64,000 nt of DNA from Pseudomonas sp. SCA2728.1_7 (GTDB lineage Bacteria; Pseudomonadota; Gammaproteobacteria; Pseudomonadales; Pseudomonadaceae). A program made the position numbers and the translations under genes. The DNA is taken from NCBI RefSeq assembly GCF_018138145.1, contig NZ_CP073104.1, positions 2,728,001 through 2,792,000 of the forward strand, written 5' to 3'. The notes beneath the pieces were generated by a model that searched no databases, had not been told where the DNA came from, and saw nothing but the letters and a program-made list of their open reading frames with translations. Positions 15,752 to 24,419 of this stretch are shown one piece after another (the first letter of the stretch is position 1; each line of letters begins with the position of its first letter).

Positions 15752-16402
15752 TTATTGGCTCGGAATTGACTCAAGTTGTTGCAGCAGTAAAGCCGCTTGC
15801 GTGCGAGTGCGCACATTCAGCTTGCGAAAGATCGCCGTAACGTGGGCCTTGATGGTCGCTTCCGACACACTCAACTCATAAGCAATCTGCTTGTTCAGCA
15901 GGCCTTCGCAGACCATGGTCAACACGCGGAACTGCTGCGGCGTCAGGCTGGCCAGACCATCGCTGGCGGCTTTGGCTTCGTCGGAAACGGCGACGGCTTC
16001 AAACGCTTGCGGCGGCCAGAAGACATCGCCATCGAGCACTTTGCGCACCGCTTGCTGAATCACGCTGAGGTCGCTGGACTTGGGAATAAAGCCACTGGCG
16101 CCGAACTCACGGGATTTGACCATCACCGAAGCTTCTTCCTGCGCCGAAACCATCACCACCGGAATCTGCGGATATTGGCCGCGTAGCATGACCAACCCGG
16201 AAAACCCGAAAGCGCCGGGCATGTTCAGGTCCAGCAGGACCAGATCCCAGTCAGCCTTTTCGGTCAGGCGGGCTTCCAGTTCGGCGATGCTCGCCACTTC
16301 CACCAGTCGTACATCCGGGCCAAGGCCCAGGGTCACCGCTTGATGCAGGGCGCTACGAAACAGAGGGTGATCATCGGCAATCAGGATGTCGTATGTGGCC
16401 AT
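15752..16402 (-). CDS. erdR: NarL/LuxR-family response regulator ErdR
   Basis: 216 residues. The receiver domain has the acidic pair DD (10-11), phospho-acceptor Asp58 (LVLLDLNMPG), the VSA switch and IPKSS with Lys. A C-terminal LuxR helix-turn-helix follows (LTPQQFRVLTMVCEGLLNKQIA...ATIKAHV). Conserved next to dgkA, it matches PA3604 ErdR, which controls ethanol and acetate metabolism (acsA and related genes). No sensor kinase gene is adjacent, as usual for ErdR. Confidence 0.88.
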   Translation of the reverse strand: MATYDILIADDHPLFRSALHQAVTLGLGPDVRLVEVASIAELEARLTEKADWDLVLLDLNMPGAFGFSGLVMLRGQYPQIPVVMVSAQEEASVMVKSREFGASGFIPKSSDLSVIQQAVRKVLDGDVFWPPQAFEAVAVSDEAKAASDGLASLTPQQFRVLTMVCEGLLNKQIAYELSVSEATIKAHVTAIFRKLNVRTRTQAALLLQQLESIPSQ

Positions 16403-16625
16403 TTTTCAAATGATCCTGTTTTTGATGGCAGACCCGGTGCATTCCGGTCTGGCCAAAGCAACTCAAGATGCCGCTTTCAAGCGATATCCACAGGGGCACG
16501 TTCAACGCCAATCAACAGCAAACACGGCGTTTCAAACCTTGGCCGCACCCTAATCGGCGCCAAGCATGCCCAGCGAAGACGGGGTGGTCAAGCAGCACGG
16601 CCGCTGGCTTGTACAGTATGGGCCA

Positions 16626-17372
16626 CTATTGGGCCAACTCCGGCTGCGGCTTTCGTATATAGGGCAGTAACTCGGCGTGAGCGGGGGTGGACTCATTCAT
16701 GTCGACCTGCTGTTTGGCGCCGAGGTAATGCTGGCTGAACACGTCAAAATAGGCGTCCAGCGCAGAGGCGGCGTCAGAGTCGCCGGCCAGTTCCAGGCAC
16801 AGCGCCGCGACTTCGGCAGTGCACAGGTGCTCGCTGCGGGTCGAACGGCGCAGGCGATAGCGCGAAAGTTTGTCGGGCAGCAGACTCAAGATCGGCAAAC
16901 GATCGAAATACGGGCTCTTGCGGAAAATCTTCCGCGCTTCGGTCCACGTGGCATCGAGCAGAATGAACAGCGGGCGCTTGCTGTTAACGGGAGCGACCGT
17001 ATTGGTCACCCGTGACGGCTCGACGTATTCGCCGGGAAACACCAGATACGGTTGCCATTGCGGGTCGTTGAGCAGCGCCAGCATCTGTGGATCGGGCTCG
17101 GTGCGCGACCAGATGAACGCGTGGTTATCGCGCACGACGTCGGCAATCAGCCAACCGGTGTTGCTCGGCTTGAACACTTCCTTGCCGGTCATGATCAGGC
17201 ACACGCCCGAACGCGTTTCGACACTCGGGCGCCAGGCGCACAGGCAATGGCTGATGATCACCCGGCAGTCGCGGCAACGCTCAGAGCGAAAACCTCGGGC
17301 CTGAATCGGCTTGATGCCTTCATCTTCGCGCTGGTCGCGCAGACGAGCAACGGCGTTGGGGGCATGGTTCAT
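16626..17372 (-). CDS. DTW-domain tRNA-uridine aminocarboxypropyltransferase
   Basis: 248 residues. The cysteine cluster CRDCRVIISHCLC (residues about 33-45) is followed by the DTW signature, here LLDATWTEARKIFRKSP near residue 140, and then CTAEVAALCL. DTW proteins (TapT/TuaA in E. coli, DTWD1/2 in humans) add the acp group to uridine in tRNA (acp3U47 in E. coli). The 223 bp upstream of erdR and the 189 bp before the next gene show no other feature. Confidence 0.88.
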   Translation of the reverse strand: MNHAPNAVARLRDQREDEGIKPIQARGFRSERCRDCRVIISHCLCAWRPSVETRSGVCLIMTGKEVFKPSNTGWLIADVVRDNHAFIWSRTEPDPQMLALLNDPQWQPYLVFPGEYVEPSRVTNTVAPVNSKRPLFILLDATWTEARKIFRKSPYFDRLPILSLLPDKLSRYRLRRSTRSEHLCTAEVAALCLELAGDSDAASALDAYFDVFSQHYLGAKQQVDMNESTPAHAELLPYIRKPQPELAQ

Positions 17373-17561
17373 CGCGGATAACGCCGAAAAGCAGGAAAAC
17401 TCGACACGAACAACACTCGGCAGGGCAATAAAGGCCGGCAGTTTACCAGAGCGACGGGCACAAGCCTGTACCCTCCCGACCGGCTCCCCTATAATTCGCC
17501 GCCACTGAACGCACAGTCACGTGGCTGGTCGAACCACCAGTCACTGAACCAGGAGAGTTTC

Positions 17562-17987
17562 ATGCTGCGCCTTATCGTTCCCACCGCTGCCATTCTGCTG
17601 GCGTCGTCCTTCACCGCTCAGGCTGCCTCCCTGAGTGAGCAGAATCTGAACCGCGAGCTGCGCAACGTCGCCGCCCAGAGCAGCGTCGGCACGCCACGCG
17701 CCATCAGTGAAGACATTCTTGATCAGGGCTTCACCGTTGAAGGCACGCAGTTGATCAACCACCTGAGCGTGCAGAAGAGCCACGCCGACAAGATGCGCGC
17801 GGACCCTAAAGCCGTGTATTTCCAGTTGGGCGCTTCGGTGTGCAACAACCCGTCGTTTCGCAAGCTGATGGCCAAGGGCGCGATCATGCGTTACGACTTC
17901 ACGGAAGTGAAAACCAACAAAGCGATCGGCTCCGCCAGCTACCAGGAATCGGATTGCCCGAAAGCCGGTCCGGCGAAGAAGAAGTAA
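17562..17987 (+). CDS. Secreted protein of the PA3611 type (quorum-sensing-regulated virulence factor family)
   Basis: 141 residues with a clear Sec signal peptide (MLRLIVPTAAILLASSFTAQA, cleavage after residue 21, AQA-AS). The mature part is small, with two cysteines (CNNPSFR and SDCPKA) that could form one disulfide, and a Lys-rich C-terminus. It resembles P. aeruginosa PA3611, a quorum-sensing-regulated secreted protein, and the position near recX/recA agrees. An AGGAGAG site precedes the ATG. Molecular function unknown. Confidence 0.75.
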   Translation: MLRLIVPTAAILLASSFTAQAASLSEQNLNRELRNVAAQSSVGTPRAISEDILDQGFTVEGTQLINHLSVQKSHADKMRADPKAVYFQLGASVCNNPSFRKLMAKGAIMRYDFTEVKTNKAIGSASYQESDCPKAGPAKKK

Positions 17988-18182
17988 TCATCGCGAATTG
18001 GCGCGCCGCTGTTCATCCTCGGCGCGCAATTCGGCCAGCAAGGCCTGTAAATAGTGCGAACGGCGCTCGCCGCCGGCCAAGCGCCGGCAGCACTCCTCTT
18101 CGAGACTGAGTTGATTGGTCTCGGCTGCCGCTTTCAACATCCGATACAGCTGCGTATCGATCTCCAGAATCACTCTGGCCAT
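17988..18182 (-). CDS. Small ribbon-helix-helix-like protein
   Basis: 64 residues from ATG 18182, chosen because AAGGAGG lies 8 nt upstream; a longer start at 18242 has no such site. The N-terminus ARVILEIDTQLYRMLKAAAE is a short strand followed by helices, the layout of Arc/MetJ antitoxin-like proteins, ending in a charged helix (LLAELRAEDEQRRANSR). Its stop codon abuts that of the convergent PA3611-like gene with no gap. No toxin partner is adjacent, so a regulatory rather than antitoxin role is possible. Confidence 0.6.
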   Translation of the reverse strand: MARVILEIDTQLYRMLKAAAETNQLSLEEECCRRLAGGERRSHYLQALLAELRAEDEQRRANSR

Positions 18183-18532
18183 GTGTCCCGCCTCCTTGCC
18201 ACCCGCAAATCCTTGAATAGCATGCACCTTGCGTACGCTCATGACGCAAAGTTGTCGTACGGCGCCTGTAAGTTAGTTAATCAGAGGCTTTGCCGTTCGG
18301 CGCACGTTCGGACGAGCGGTGAAGGAACCGGCGGAAAATCAATAAACGGTTGCCAGGCAAAACGTTGCGGCGCAATGATCAAGTCAGCGCAAATGCGCGC
18401 AAGGGTCTAGATTCAGAGTATTCCCGATCATTTTTCAACGGCAGGAAAGGAACTGCCGATCGTGTGTTTTTTGCAGCGCGGCACTGACGCCGCTCGTCAG
18501 GGCCATCCGCTCTGTGCAGAAGGAGACGTTGA
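18183..18532. other. Intergenic region before the LOG-family gene
   Basis: 350 bases with no convincing coding frame. The right end carries the AAGGAGA ribosome site for the gene at 18533. No terminator-like hairpin, REP or RNA gene was recognised. It probably contains the two divergent promoters. Confidence 0.5.
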
Positions 18533-19651
18533 ATGCCTTACCAACCGAATGACCTCTTGAGCCGTCATTTTCAGGAAAGCGGTCCCGACCTCATCAGTAA
18601 GGTCGAAGAACAACTCAACCGTGTTTCCCCCAACAGCCCGAACATTCCCATCTATCGCGACATGATCCTGACCGTGCTGCGCATGGCCCAGGAAGATCAC
18701 AACCGCTGGAATGCCAAGATCACCTTGCAAGCCCTGCGCGAACTGGAGCAGGCCTTTCGGGTACTGGAGCAATTCAAGGGCAGACGCAAAGTCACCGTGT
18801 TCGGCTCGGCGCGCACCCCGGTCGAACATCCTCTATACGCCATGGCCCGAGAACTCGGCGCGGCGTTGACCCGCTCGGGGATGATGGTCATTACCGGTGC
18901 CGGGGGCGGCATCATGGCCGCAGCCCATGAAGGTGCCGGCCGCGATCACAGCCTCGGGTTCAACATCACCCTGCCCTTCGAACAACATGCCAACCCGACG
19001 GTAGACGGCACCGGCAATCTGCTGCCGTTCCACTTCTTCTTCACGCGAAAACTGTTTTTCGTCAAAGAAGCTGACGCGCTGGTTTTATGCCCGGGCGGTT
19101 TCGGCACGCTGGATGAAGCTTTGGAAGTACTGACGTTGATCCAGACCGGCAAAAGCCCATTGGTGCCGGTAGTGCTGCTGGATGCACCCGGCGGAACGTT
19201 CTGGCAAGGCGCGATGGACTTCATCCGCCAGCAACTGGAGGCCAACCACTACATCCTGCCTACCGACATGAAACTGATGCGACTGGTTTACACCGTCGAA
19301 GAGGCGGTAGATCAGATCAACCAGTTCTACAGCAACTTCCACTCCAGTCGCTGGCTCAAGCGTCAGTTCGTGATTCGCATGCATCACAAGCTCAGCGATC
19401 AGGCGCTGGAGCACATGCAGGAAGCATTCGCCGATCTGTGCCTGAGTGACCAGTTTCATCAGCACGACTACAACGGTGAGGAACACGATGAAGCACAGTT
19501 CAGCCATCTGGCGCGGCTGGCCTTCGCCTTCAACGCGCGCACTCACGGGCGCCTGAGGGAGTTGATCGACTACATCAACCTGCCGGAAAACTGGGCTCAG
19601 TCAAAACCGCAAACAGCACAACGTTCGCGCGAACCCTCCAAGGTAATTTGA
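18533..19651 (+). CDS. LOG family (lysine-decarboxylase-like fold) nucleotide hydrolase
   Basis: 372 residues. The central Rossmann domain has VTVFGSAR (about residue 86), GAGGGIMAAAHEGA and the diagnostic PGGFGTLDE near residues 184-192. LOG and PpnN enzymes cleave nucleoside 5'-monophosphates to base and ribose 5-phosphate; the plant and actinobacterial ones activate cytokinins. The extra N-terminal helix region and long C-terminal extension (260-372) make it larger than simple LOG proteins. An AAGGAGA site precedes the start; a terminator follows. Confidence 0.85.
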   Translation: MPYQPNDLLSRHFQESGPDLISKVEEQLNRVSPNSPNIPIYRDMILTVLRMAQEDHNRWNAKITLQALRELEQAFRVLEQFKGRRKVTVFGSARTPVEHPLYAMARELGAALTRSGMMVITGAGGGIMAAAHEGAGRDHSLGFNITLPFEQHANPTVDGTGNLLPFHFFFTRKLFFVKEADALVLCPGGFGTLDEALEVLTLIQTGKSPLVPVVLLDAPGGTFWQGAMDFIRQQLEANHYILPTDMKLMRLVYTVEEAVDQINQFYSNFHSSRWLKRQFVIRMHHKLSDQALEHMQEAFADLCLSDQFHQHDYNGEEHDEAQFSHLARLAFAFNARTHGRLRELIDYINLPENWAQSKPQTAQRSREPSKVI

Positions 19652-19660
19652 GGGCAAAAA

Positions 19661-19695
19661 AAAACGGCCCGCTATTTTCATAGCGGGCCGTTTTT
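19661..19695. terminator. Terminator between the LOG gene and recX
   Basis: AAAACGGCCCGCTA and its complement around TTTTCA, flanked by A8 and T5. It can serve the LOG gene and the convergent recA-recX transcript. Confidence 0.9.
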
Positions 19696-19706
19696 ATTGA
19701 ATCGAT

Positions 19707-20177
19707 TTAATCGTCCATCCCTCTACCGCTGAACAAGCGGTTGATCATCTCCAGCGAAAACCCCCGATAGGCCAGAAACCGGCCTTGCTTGGCCCGTTCT
19801 TTTACATCAATCGGTAAATGCCCGGAGAATTTCCTACGCCACGTTTCCTGAAGTTGCTCCTGCCAACTGATACCGCTTTCGCGCAGGGCGAGTTCGATAT
19901 CGGCGCGCTGCAAACCGCGCTGGCTCAGCTCTTCGCGAATCCGCAGAGGGCCGTAGCCGGAACGGGCACGGTAGGAAACAAAGCTTTCAAGGTAACGGGC
20001 TTCGGAAAGCAGCCCCTCTTCCGTTAAACGGTCGAGGGCTGTTTCGATCATCTCCGCCTCAGCGCCGCGCTGACGCAGTTTGCGCGTCAGTTCGACTCGA
20101 CCATGCTCGCGGCGTGCGAGCAGGTCCATGGCGGTTCGCCGCACCGCGACGAGGGTATCGAGTACGGCGGTGGTCAT
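19707..20177 (-). CDS. recX: Recombination regulatory protein RecX
   Basis: 156 residues of three-helix repeats ([22 protein letters not shown]..., [15 protein letters not shown]..., [18 protein letters not shown]). RecX binds in the groove of RecA filaments and limits their growth and activity. It begins 9 nt after the recA stop, so it is expressed by read-through from the SOS-controlled recA promoter, normally at much lower level. Confidence 0.95.
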   Translation of the reverse strand: MTTAVLDTLVAVRRTAMDLLARREHGRVELTRKLRQRGAEAEMIETALDRLTEEGLLSEARYLESFVSYRARSGYGPLRIREELSQRGLQRADIELALRESGISWQEQLQETWRRKFSGHLPIDVKERAKQGRFLAYRGFSLEMINRLFSGRGMDD

Positions 20178-20185
20178 CGCTGCAA

Positions 20186-21244
20186 TCAGATATCAGCGTC
20201 GGCCAGGTCGTCTTCAGTCTCTTTGACTGCAGAAGCCTTGGAGTCACCGATCGCTGCTGGAGTCAGCAGTTTGTCACGCAGTTGCTTCTCGAGCTTCGCG
20301 GCGATTTCCGGGTTGTCCGCCAGGAACTTGGCCGAGTTGGCCTTGCCCTGACCGATCTTGGTGCCTTCGTAGGCATACCAGGCGCCGGACTTCTCGACGA
20401 AACCGTGCAGCACACCCAGGTCGATCATCTCGCCGTTGAGGTAGATGCCCTTGCCGTAAAGAATCTGGAACTCGGCCTGACGGAACGGCGAAGCGACCTT
20501 GTTCTTCACAACCTTGACGCGGGTTTCGCTACCGACCACTTCGTCGCCTTCTTTCACCGCGCCGGTACGGCGGATGTCGAGACGAACCGAAGCGTAGAAC
20601 TTCAGTGCGTTACCACCGGTGGTGGTTTCCGGGCTACCGAACATCACGCCGATCTTCATGCGGATCTGGTTGATGAAGATCACCAAACAGTTGGCGTTCT
20701 TGATGTTACCGGTGATTTTACGCAGCGCCTGGGACATCAGACGGGCTTGCAGGCCCACGTGCATGTCACCCATTTCGCCTTCGATTTCAGCCTTCGGTAC
20801 CAGTGCAGCCACGGAGTCGACGATGATCACGTCAACCGCGTTGGAACGCACCAGCATGTCGGTGATTTCCAGTGCCTGTTCGCCGGTGTCCGGCTGGGAA
20901 ACCAGCAGGTCGTCGACGTTGACGCCCAGTTTGCCAGCATACTCTGGGTCGAGGGCGTGTTCGGCGTCGACGAATGCGCAGGTCGCGCCGGCTTTTTGAG
21001 CCTGGGCGATCACGGACAAGGTCAGTGTGGTTTTACCGGAGGATTCAGGACCGTAGATTTCAACGATACGGCCTTTTGGCAGACCGCCAATGCCGAGCGC
21101 GATGTCCAGACCCAGAGAGCCAGTCGAGATAGCCGGGATCGCCTGACGGTCTTGATCGCCCATACGCATCACGGCACCCTTGCCGAATTGACGTTCGATC
21201 TGACCCAGGGCCGCAGCCAAGGCTTTCTTCTTGTTGTCGTCCAT
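20186..21244 (-). CDS. recA: Recombinase RecA
   Basis: 352 residues from ATG 21244 ([23 protein letters not shown]). The Walker [10 protein letters not shown], the catalytic Glu region, loop motif [20 protein letters not shown] and a short acidic C-terminus ([11 protein letters not shown]) are all intact. It forms filaments on ssDNA, drives strand exchange, and as co-protease triggers self-cleavage of LexA and of LexA-like repressors such as the one at 53546. This is the direct link between DNA damage and the tailocin locus next door. Confidence 0.98.
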   Translation of the reverse strand: MDDNKKKALAAALGQIERQFGKGAVMRMGDQDRQAIPAISTGSLGLDIALGIGGLPKGRIVEIYGPESSGKTTLTLSVIAQAQKAGATCAFVDAEHALDPEYAGKLGVNVDDLLVSQPDTGEQALEITDMLVRSNAVDVIIVDSVAALVPKAEIEGEMGDMHVGLQARLMSQALRKITGNIKNANCLVIFINQIRMKIGVMFGSPETTTGGNALKFYASVRLDIRRTGAVKEGDEVVGSETRVKVVKNKVASPFRQAEFQILYGKGIYLNGEMIDLGVLHGFVEKSGAWYAYEGTKIGQGKANSAKFLADNPEIAAKLEKQLRDKLLTPAAIGDSKASAVKETEDDLADADI

Positions 21245-21284
21245 TAAAGTCCTCACGTAATCAATAAGGCCTGACGGCCAACAC

Positions 21285-21300
21285 CTGTATAAGTAGCCAG
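21285..21300. promoter_or_regulatory. LexA (SOS) box of recA
   Basis: On the minus strand it reads CTGGCTACTTATACAG, the CTG-N10-CAG pattern of gamma-proteobacterial LexA sites, 41-56 nt upstream of the recA start codon. Confidence 0.85.
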
Positions 21301-21327
21301 TATTATTCCACAGCGTTCGCGGATCGC

Positions 21328-21828
21328 CTACCCCTGATTTTCGATTTCTCGTGCCGCTAGTCGCAGGAGCCCCTCTAGCGCGGCCTTCACCGTTTGTCGG
21401 CGGACGTCATCGCGGTTGCCGGGGAAGTGCTGAACCTCACTGGTCACTACCTCGCCAACGCCCCACGCCAGCCACACCGTGCCGACCGGTTTGTTCGGCG
21501 AGCCGCCGTCCGGCCCGGCAATCCCGCTGACAGCCACGGCAAATCGCGCCAGGCTTTTGTCCTGGGCACCACGCACCATCGCTTCAACCACCTCGCGACT
21601 GACCGCGCCCACCGTTTCGAACAACTCGGTCGGCACATTCAATTGCTGGGTTTTCTGTCGATTGGAGTACGTGACGTAGCCCGCCTCGAACCACGCCGAA
21701 CTGCCGGGAATCCGTGTGATGGCTTCGGCAATCCCGCCACCGGTACACGACTCGGCGGTGGTGACGTGGGCATTGAGCAGTTGCAGACGTCGGCCAAGGT
21801 CGGCGGCCAGTTGAGTGATCTCTTTCAC
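21328..21828 (-). CDS. cinA: CinA/PncC nicotinamide-nucleotide amidohydrolase
   Basis: 166 residues from the GTG at 21828, selected because GGAG lies 8 nt upstream and homologues begin (M)[14 protein letters not shown]; a longer GTG start at 21867 is possible. The single-domain PncC form: [21 protein letters not shown] with the catalytic Ser, [10 protein letters not shown] and [21 protein letters not shown]. It deamidates NMN to nicotinate mononucleotide for NAD recycling. It marks the right border of the common chromosome and the left end of the tailocin insertion. Confidence 0.93.
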   Translation of the reverse strand: MKEITQLAADLGRRLQLLNAHVTTAESCTGGGIAEAITRIPGSSAWFEAGYVTYSNRQKTQQLNVPTELFETVGAVSREVVEAMVRGAQDKSLARFAVAVSGIAGPDGGSPNKPVGTVWLAWGVGEVVTSEVQHFPGNRDDVRRQTVKAALEGLLRLAAREIENQG

Positions 21829-21895
21829 GGCGTGCTCCGGATCGTGTGGAATGCCTCCACCGTACACGACCCGGTTGCGCTTTCAATACACAGAC

Positions 21896-22414
21896 TCATT
21901 CAAAATGTTCGGGCGCCAGCGCTCTGACATACGCCTGACAAGCCTGCAAGGCAATCAGTCCACGGTCGCCGGTATCGGTGATGGCGACAATTCGTTGAGC
22001 ATGCGCCGGGTCAAGTCGGGCGCGTACGGTTGCATGATCCACGCTGCCGGCGCCGGCGGTGGCTGGCACGTTGCAGCCTGAGGCAACGTCGCCGGCGTCG
22101 AGAAGGACTGACAGGCGCACATCAGCAGTAGCAAGACGATCGCGCAGGCGATCCTGATCACGTTGGGCATCGCTCAGCGCTCGGTAGTGGGTTTGTTCAC
22201 TGGCGGCGAGTCGTTGCTCCAGCGCCAGACGTTTATCCTGCTCGGCCTGTTGCGCTGAGGCGGCAGCAAAATTCTGTTGATTGAAGACTTCGGCGTTTAA
22301 CCGAGCCTGCTCGGCCAATTGCCGGCCGTAGCGCCACTCCTGAAACTGCCAGGCCGCGGCAAAAGCACCCGCAGCCAGCAACAGGACGCCGATCATTCGC
22401 CAGGGGATTGGCAT
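21896..22414 (-). CDS. Rz-like inner-membrane spanin (lysis)
   Basis: 172 residues from ATG 22414. One N-terminal transmembrane helix (about residues 6-22, MIGVLLLAAGAFAAAW) is followed by a long Gln/Ala/Arg-rich coiled coil (25-110) typical of Rz i-spanins. With the o-spanin encoded inside it, it would connect inner and outer membrane and disrupt the outer membrane after the endolysin has acted. The start overlaps the end of the endolysin gene by 22 nt. Last gene of the tailocin locus. Confidence 0.8.
   Translation of the reverse strand: MPIPWRMIGVLLLAAGAFAAAWQFQEWRYGRQLAEQARLNAEVFNQQNFAAASAQQAEQDKRLALEQRLAASEQTHYRALSDAQRDQDRLRDRLATADVRLSVLLDAGDVASGCNVPATAGAGSVDHATVRARLDPAHAQRIVAITDTGDRGLIALQACQAYVRALAPEHFE
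21955..22170 (-). CDS. Rz1-like outer-membrane lipoprotein (o-spanin), nested in Rz
   Basis: 71 residues, read in another frame wholly inside the Rz gene. It has a lipoprotein signal (IRIACAIVLLLLMCACQSF, Cys after MCA), then a short proline-rich mature part (CQPPPAPAAW). Small size, lipobox, prolines and complete embedding in Rz are the standard marks of Rz1 in phages and R-pyocins. A frame of this kind would not occur by chance at this place. Confidence 0.78.
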   Translation of the reverse strand: MPNVIRIACAIVLLLLMCACQSFSTPATLPQAATCQPPPAPAAWIMQPYAPDLTRRMLNELSPSPIPATVD

Positions 22415-22959
22415 AGCACCGCCCTCGCCCGCGCCCAGATTTCCAGGCGATCCTGCAACCCGTTCAACCCGCCGTTGATGCGCCGGGTGATGGTGTTGAA
22501 CTCGTCGCGGTCGGCCAGTGCGTTCAAACCTTTCTGTTCCCAGAACCATGCCGCGGATTCGGCAGCCCATTGCGGCTGTTCGAGCAATTCGGGCAGGGAC
22601 AGCAGGCGCTCATCGCCGAACAGGCCAAGGCTGCACTGGTGGTAATTCGAACGGCCGGTAATCTGGATCAACCCCCGCCCTCGGTATTTTTGCCCGTCGC
22701 CGTCAGCCTCCGGCGTGTTGCCCAGACGCAAGGCCAACGTACCGGTGTCGTACTTGCTCAGGTATTGGTTGTTGCCCAGTTCGCGCACGTAGCGCAATTG
22801 GCCCGACTCGTGGCCAACTTGCGCAAGGAACGCCGCGATACGTTTCGGCGAATCGATATGACGGCGCGCCATGGCACTGTTGAGTGCAGAAACAAAAACG
22901 CCCGCTTGGCTGCGGGCGTTGGGCATGATGTCGATAAGGTTGTTTTCAGTTAATTGCAT
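22393..22959 (-). CDS. Glycoside hydrolase family 19 endolysin
   Basis: 188 residues, single GH19 (chitinase-like lysozyme) domain, no signal peptide. Catalytic Glu in AQVGHESGQLRYVREL, substrate-binding YRGRGLIQITGRSNY and the closing ITRRINGGLNG are conserved. It cleaves peptidoglycan glycan strands once the holin (52122) has opened the membrane, releasing tailocins by lysis. It serves both tail modules. A terminator-like hairpin lies within its first codons. Confidence 0.92.
   Translation of the reverse strand: MQLTENNLIDIMPNARSQAGVFVSALNSAMARRHIDSPKRIAAFLAQVGHESGQLRYVRELGNNQYLSKYDTGTLALRLGNTPEADGDGQKYRGRGLIQITGRSNYHQCSLGLFGDERLLSLPELLEQPQWAAESAAWFWEQKGLNALADRDEFNTITRRINGGLNGLQDRLEIWARARAVLCQSPGE
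22897..22920 (-). terminator. Terminator-like hairpin inside the 5' end of the endolysin gene
   Basis: On the minus strand AACGCCCGC pairs with GCGGGCGTT around AGCCAA, followed by TTTGTTT. It falls within codons 14-21 (NARSQAGV). It has the full form of a Rho-independent terminator, but ribosomes on the coding sequence should normally suppress it; if translation initiates poorly it would cut off expression of the lysis genes. Confidence 0.5.
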
Positions 22960-22995
22960 AATGCTTGATCCTCCCTGGATATTGCCTCGATTGAA

Positions 22996-23250
22996 TCACG
23001 GTTGACGGCCAATGCCCGTCAGCCATTTTTTTGCCAGAGTTTTCAGGGTGCTGTCCGGTGCAAGTTCTTCGGGCACGTCGAACACCCAACCGAGGGTACC
23101 GAAGTGGGCGGTCCAGTCGATTTGCGGTACCGGAGTGATTTCAGTGATGTCGACCCAGAGCAGATCCGGATGAAACATCTCGGCCATATTTCCGTCGGTG
23201 GAGAAGAGTTCGACCACGGTGTTCTGGGTGATGCGTGCGTAGGTTTTCAT
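22996..23250 (-). CDS. Tail-fibre assembly protein of cassette 4
   Basis: 84 residues. The N-terminus KTYARITQNTVVELFSTDG and the later VPQIDWTAHFGTLGWVFDVPEE are typical of short phage tail proteins that accompany variable fibres. It overlaps the stop of the preceding fibre by one base (TGATG), so is translated with it. Probable chaperone for the glycine-rich fibre; the alternative is a structural accessory of the tip. Confidence 0.65.
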   Translation of the reverse strand: MKTYARITQNTVVELFSTDGNMAEMFHPDLLWVDITEITPVPQIDWTAHFGTLGWVFDVPEELAPDSTLKTLAKKWLTGIGRQP

Positions 23251-24410
23251 CAGGCGTACTCGTAGATGATCACGGCACCGGGAGCGCCTGCTGCGCCCGG
23301 TCTACCCGGCTGATTGGTTGTGTTAGCGATCCCGCCCGCGCCTGAACCATAACCGGAACCGGGGGCAGCCACACTCAATGCGACGCTGCTCGCATACCCA
23401 CCACTGCCAAGCGGTGAGTTTGCGCCGTGCCCGGCAAGTGTTGATCCGGTGAGGCACATCCCTGGGTTGCCGGCTGCACCTGCCGAATTGACAATGTTGC
23501 CGCCACTTGAGGTTTGGCTGGGAAAACCACCCACATACAAGCCGAATCCAGGAAGCGTGAGTGGAGAACTCCAGGGAGACCCGCCACCACCGGTGGCAGT
23601 AACCAATGAACCCAGCGAACTTGTACCGCCACTTCCTCCGCCTGTGCCGACAACCCCCGCCGCGCCCCCAGCCCCCACGGTAATGATTTGGCTCTGCCCG
23701 ATCGCGGCAGATGATAACCAGGCTTGTGCGTAGCTACCGGAAGCGCCACCGCCTGTAAGGGAAACCTGGGTAGAGTTCGTCGCACCGATTCCCGAGCTGC
23801 CACCACCTCCGCCGACGATGGTGACCAATACATTCTTCATTCCCACTGACGGCACATAGCTGCCGGACGCGGTAAACGTCTTGATCCCCAGGAGCCGGCC
23901 ACTTGCAGCACTGCCACCACTCGCATACACCAGCACCCAACTATCCAGTGCTGCGCTGTACACCACCGAACACACACTACCGCCGACAATCTCGGCAGGG
24001 CGCAACGCACTCGCTGCAAGACTGACCAGTGGCTTGGGCATCAACCCGTTCGGCGCAAACGTACTCGCCCCGGTATTGGCATTACCGGCAGTAAAGCGCA
24101 GCGCCAAGCCGTCCTTCAATGCGGTGACGGCAGGCACATAATTGGCCATGTAGAGATTGGCCGCGCCGATGTCAGTGGCATGTTTGTCTTCACCTGCCTG
24201 ACTGAGCTTTTTCACCGCTTGCAACAACTGGGTTGCATCGGCTTCGCTCGGCTCAAGGCCGGCGGATTTGACGACGTTCAACAATTCATCAGTGACGCTG
24301 TTACCCCAGGTCGCCGGGATCAGGGATCCGGGCAATCCTGCTATGACGTCTTCATTGACGAACTTGCCGTTGACCAGCCCGACACTGGGAACGCTTTTTG
24401 GGTAATCCAC
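23250..24410 (-). CDS. Tail fibre 4 (glycine-rich tip)
   Basis: 386 residues. Residues 1-65 are the attachment sequence common to all four fibres here (MDYPKSVPSVGLVNGKF, PGSLIPATWGNSVTDELLNV, QLLQAV). From about residue 190 the protein becomes a series of Gly/Ser/Ala-rich segments (VGGGGGSSG, GGGASGSYAQAW, GAGGAAGVVGTGGGSGG), reminiscent of polyglycine-sandwich adhesin tips of T-even-like phages such as S16. It should bind a surface receptor of target strains. Ends in a hydrophobic VIIYEYA. Confidence 0.8.
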   Translation of the reverse strand: MDYPKSVPSVGLVNGKFVNEDVIAGLPGSLIPATWGNSVTDELLNVVKSAGLEPSEADATQLLQAVKKLSQAGEDKHATDIGAANLYMANYVPAVTALKDGLALRFTAGNANTGASTFAPNGLMPKPLVSLAASALRPAEIVGGSVCSVVYSAALDSWVLVYASGGSAASGRLLGIKTFTASGSYVPSVGMKNVLVTIVGGGGGSSGIGATNSTQVSLTGGGASGSYAQAWLSSAAIGQSQIITVGAGGAAGVVGTGGGSGGTSSLGSLVTATGGGGSPWSSPLTLPGFGLYVGGFPSQTSSGGNIVNSAGAAGNPGMCLTGSTLAGHGANSPLGSGGYASSVALSVAAPGSGYGSGAGGIANTTNQPGRPGAAGAPGAVIIYEYA

Positions 24411-24419
24411 ATTGATTCC

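Noticed and set aside
20114..21247. 377-codon plus-strand frame opposite recA
   Set aside because: Shadow of recA; no ribosome site and no recognisable protein features.
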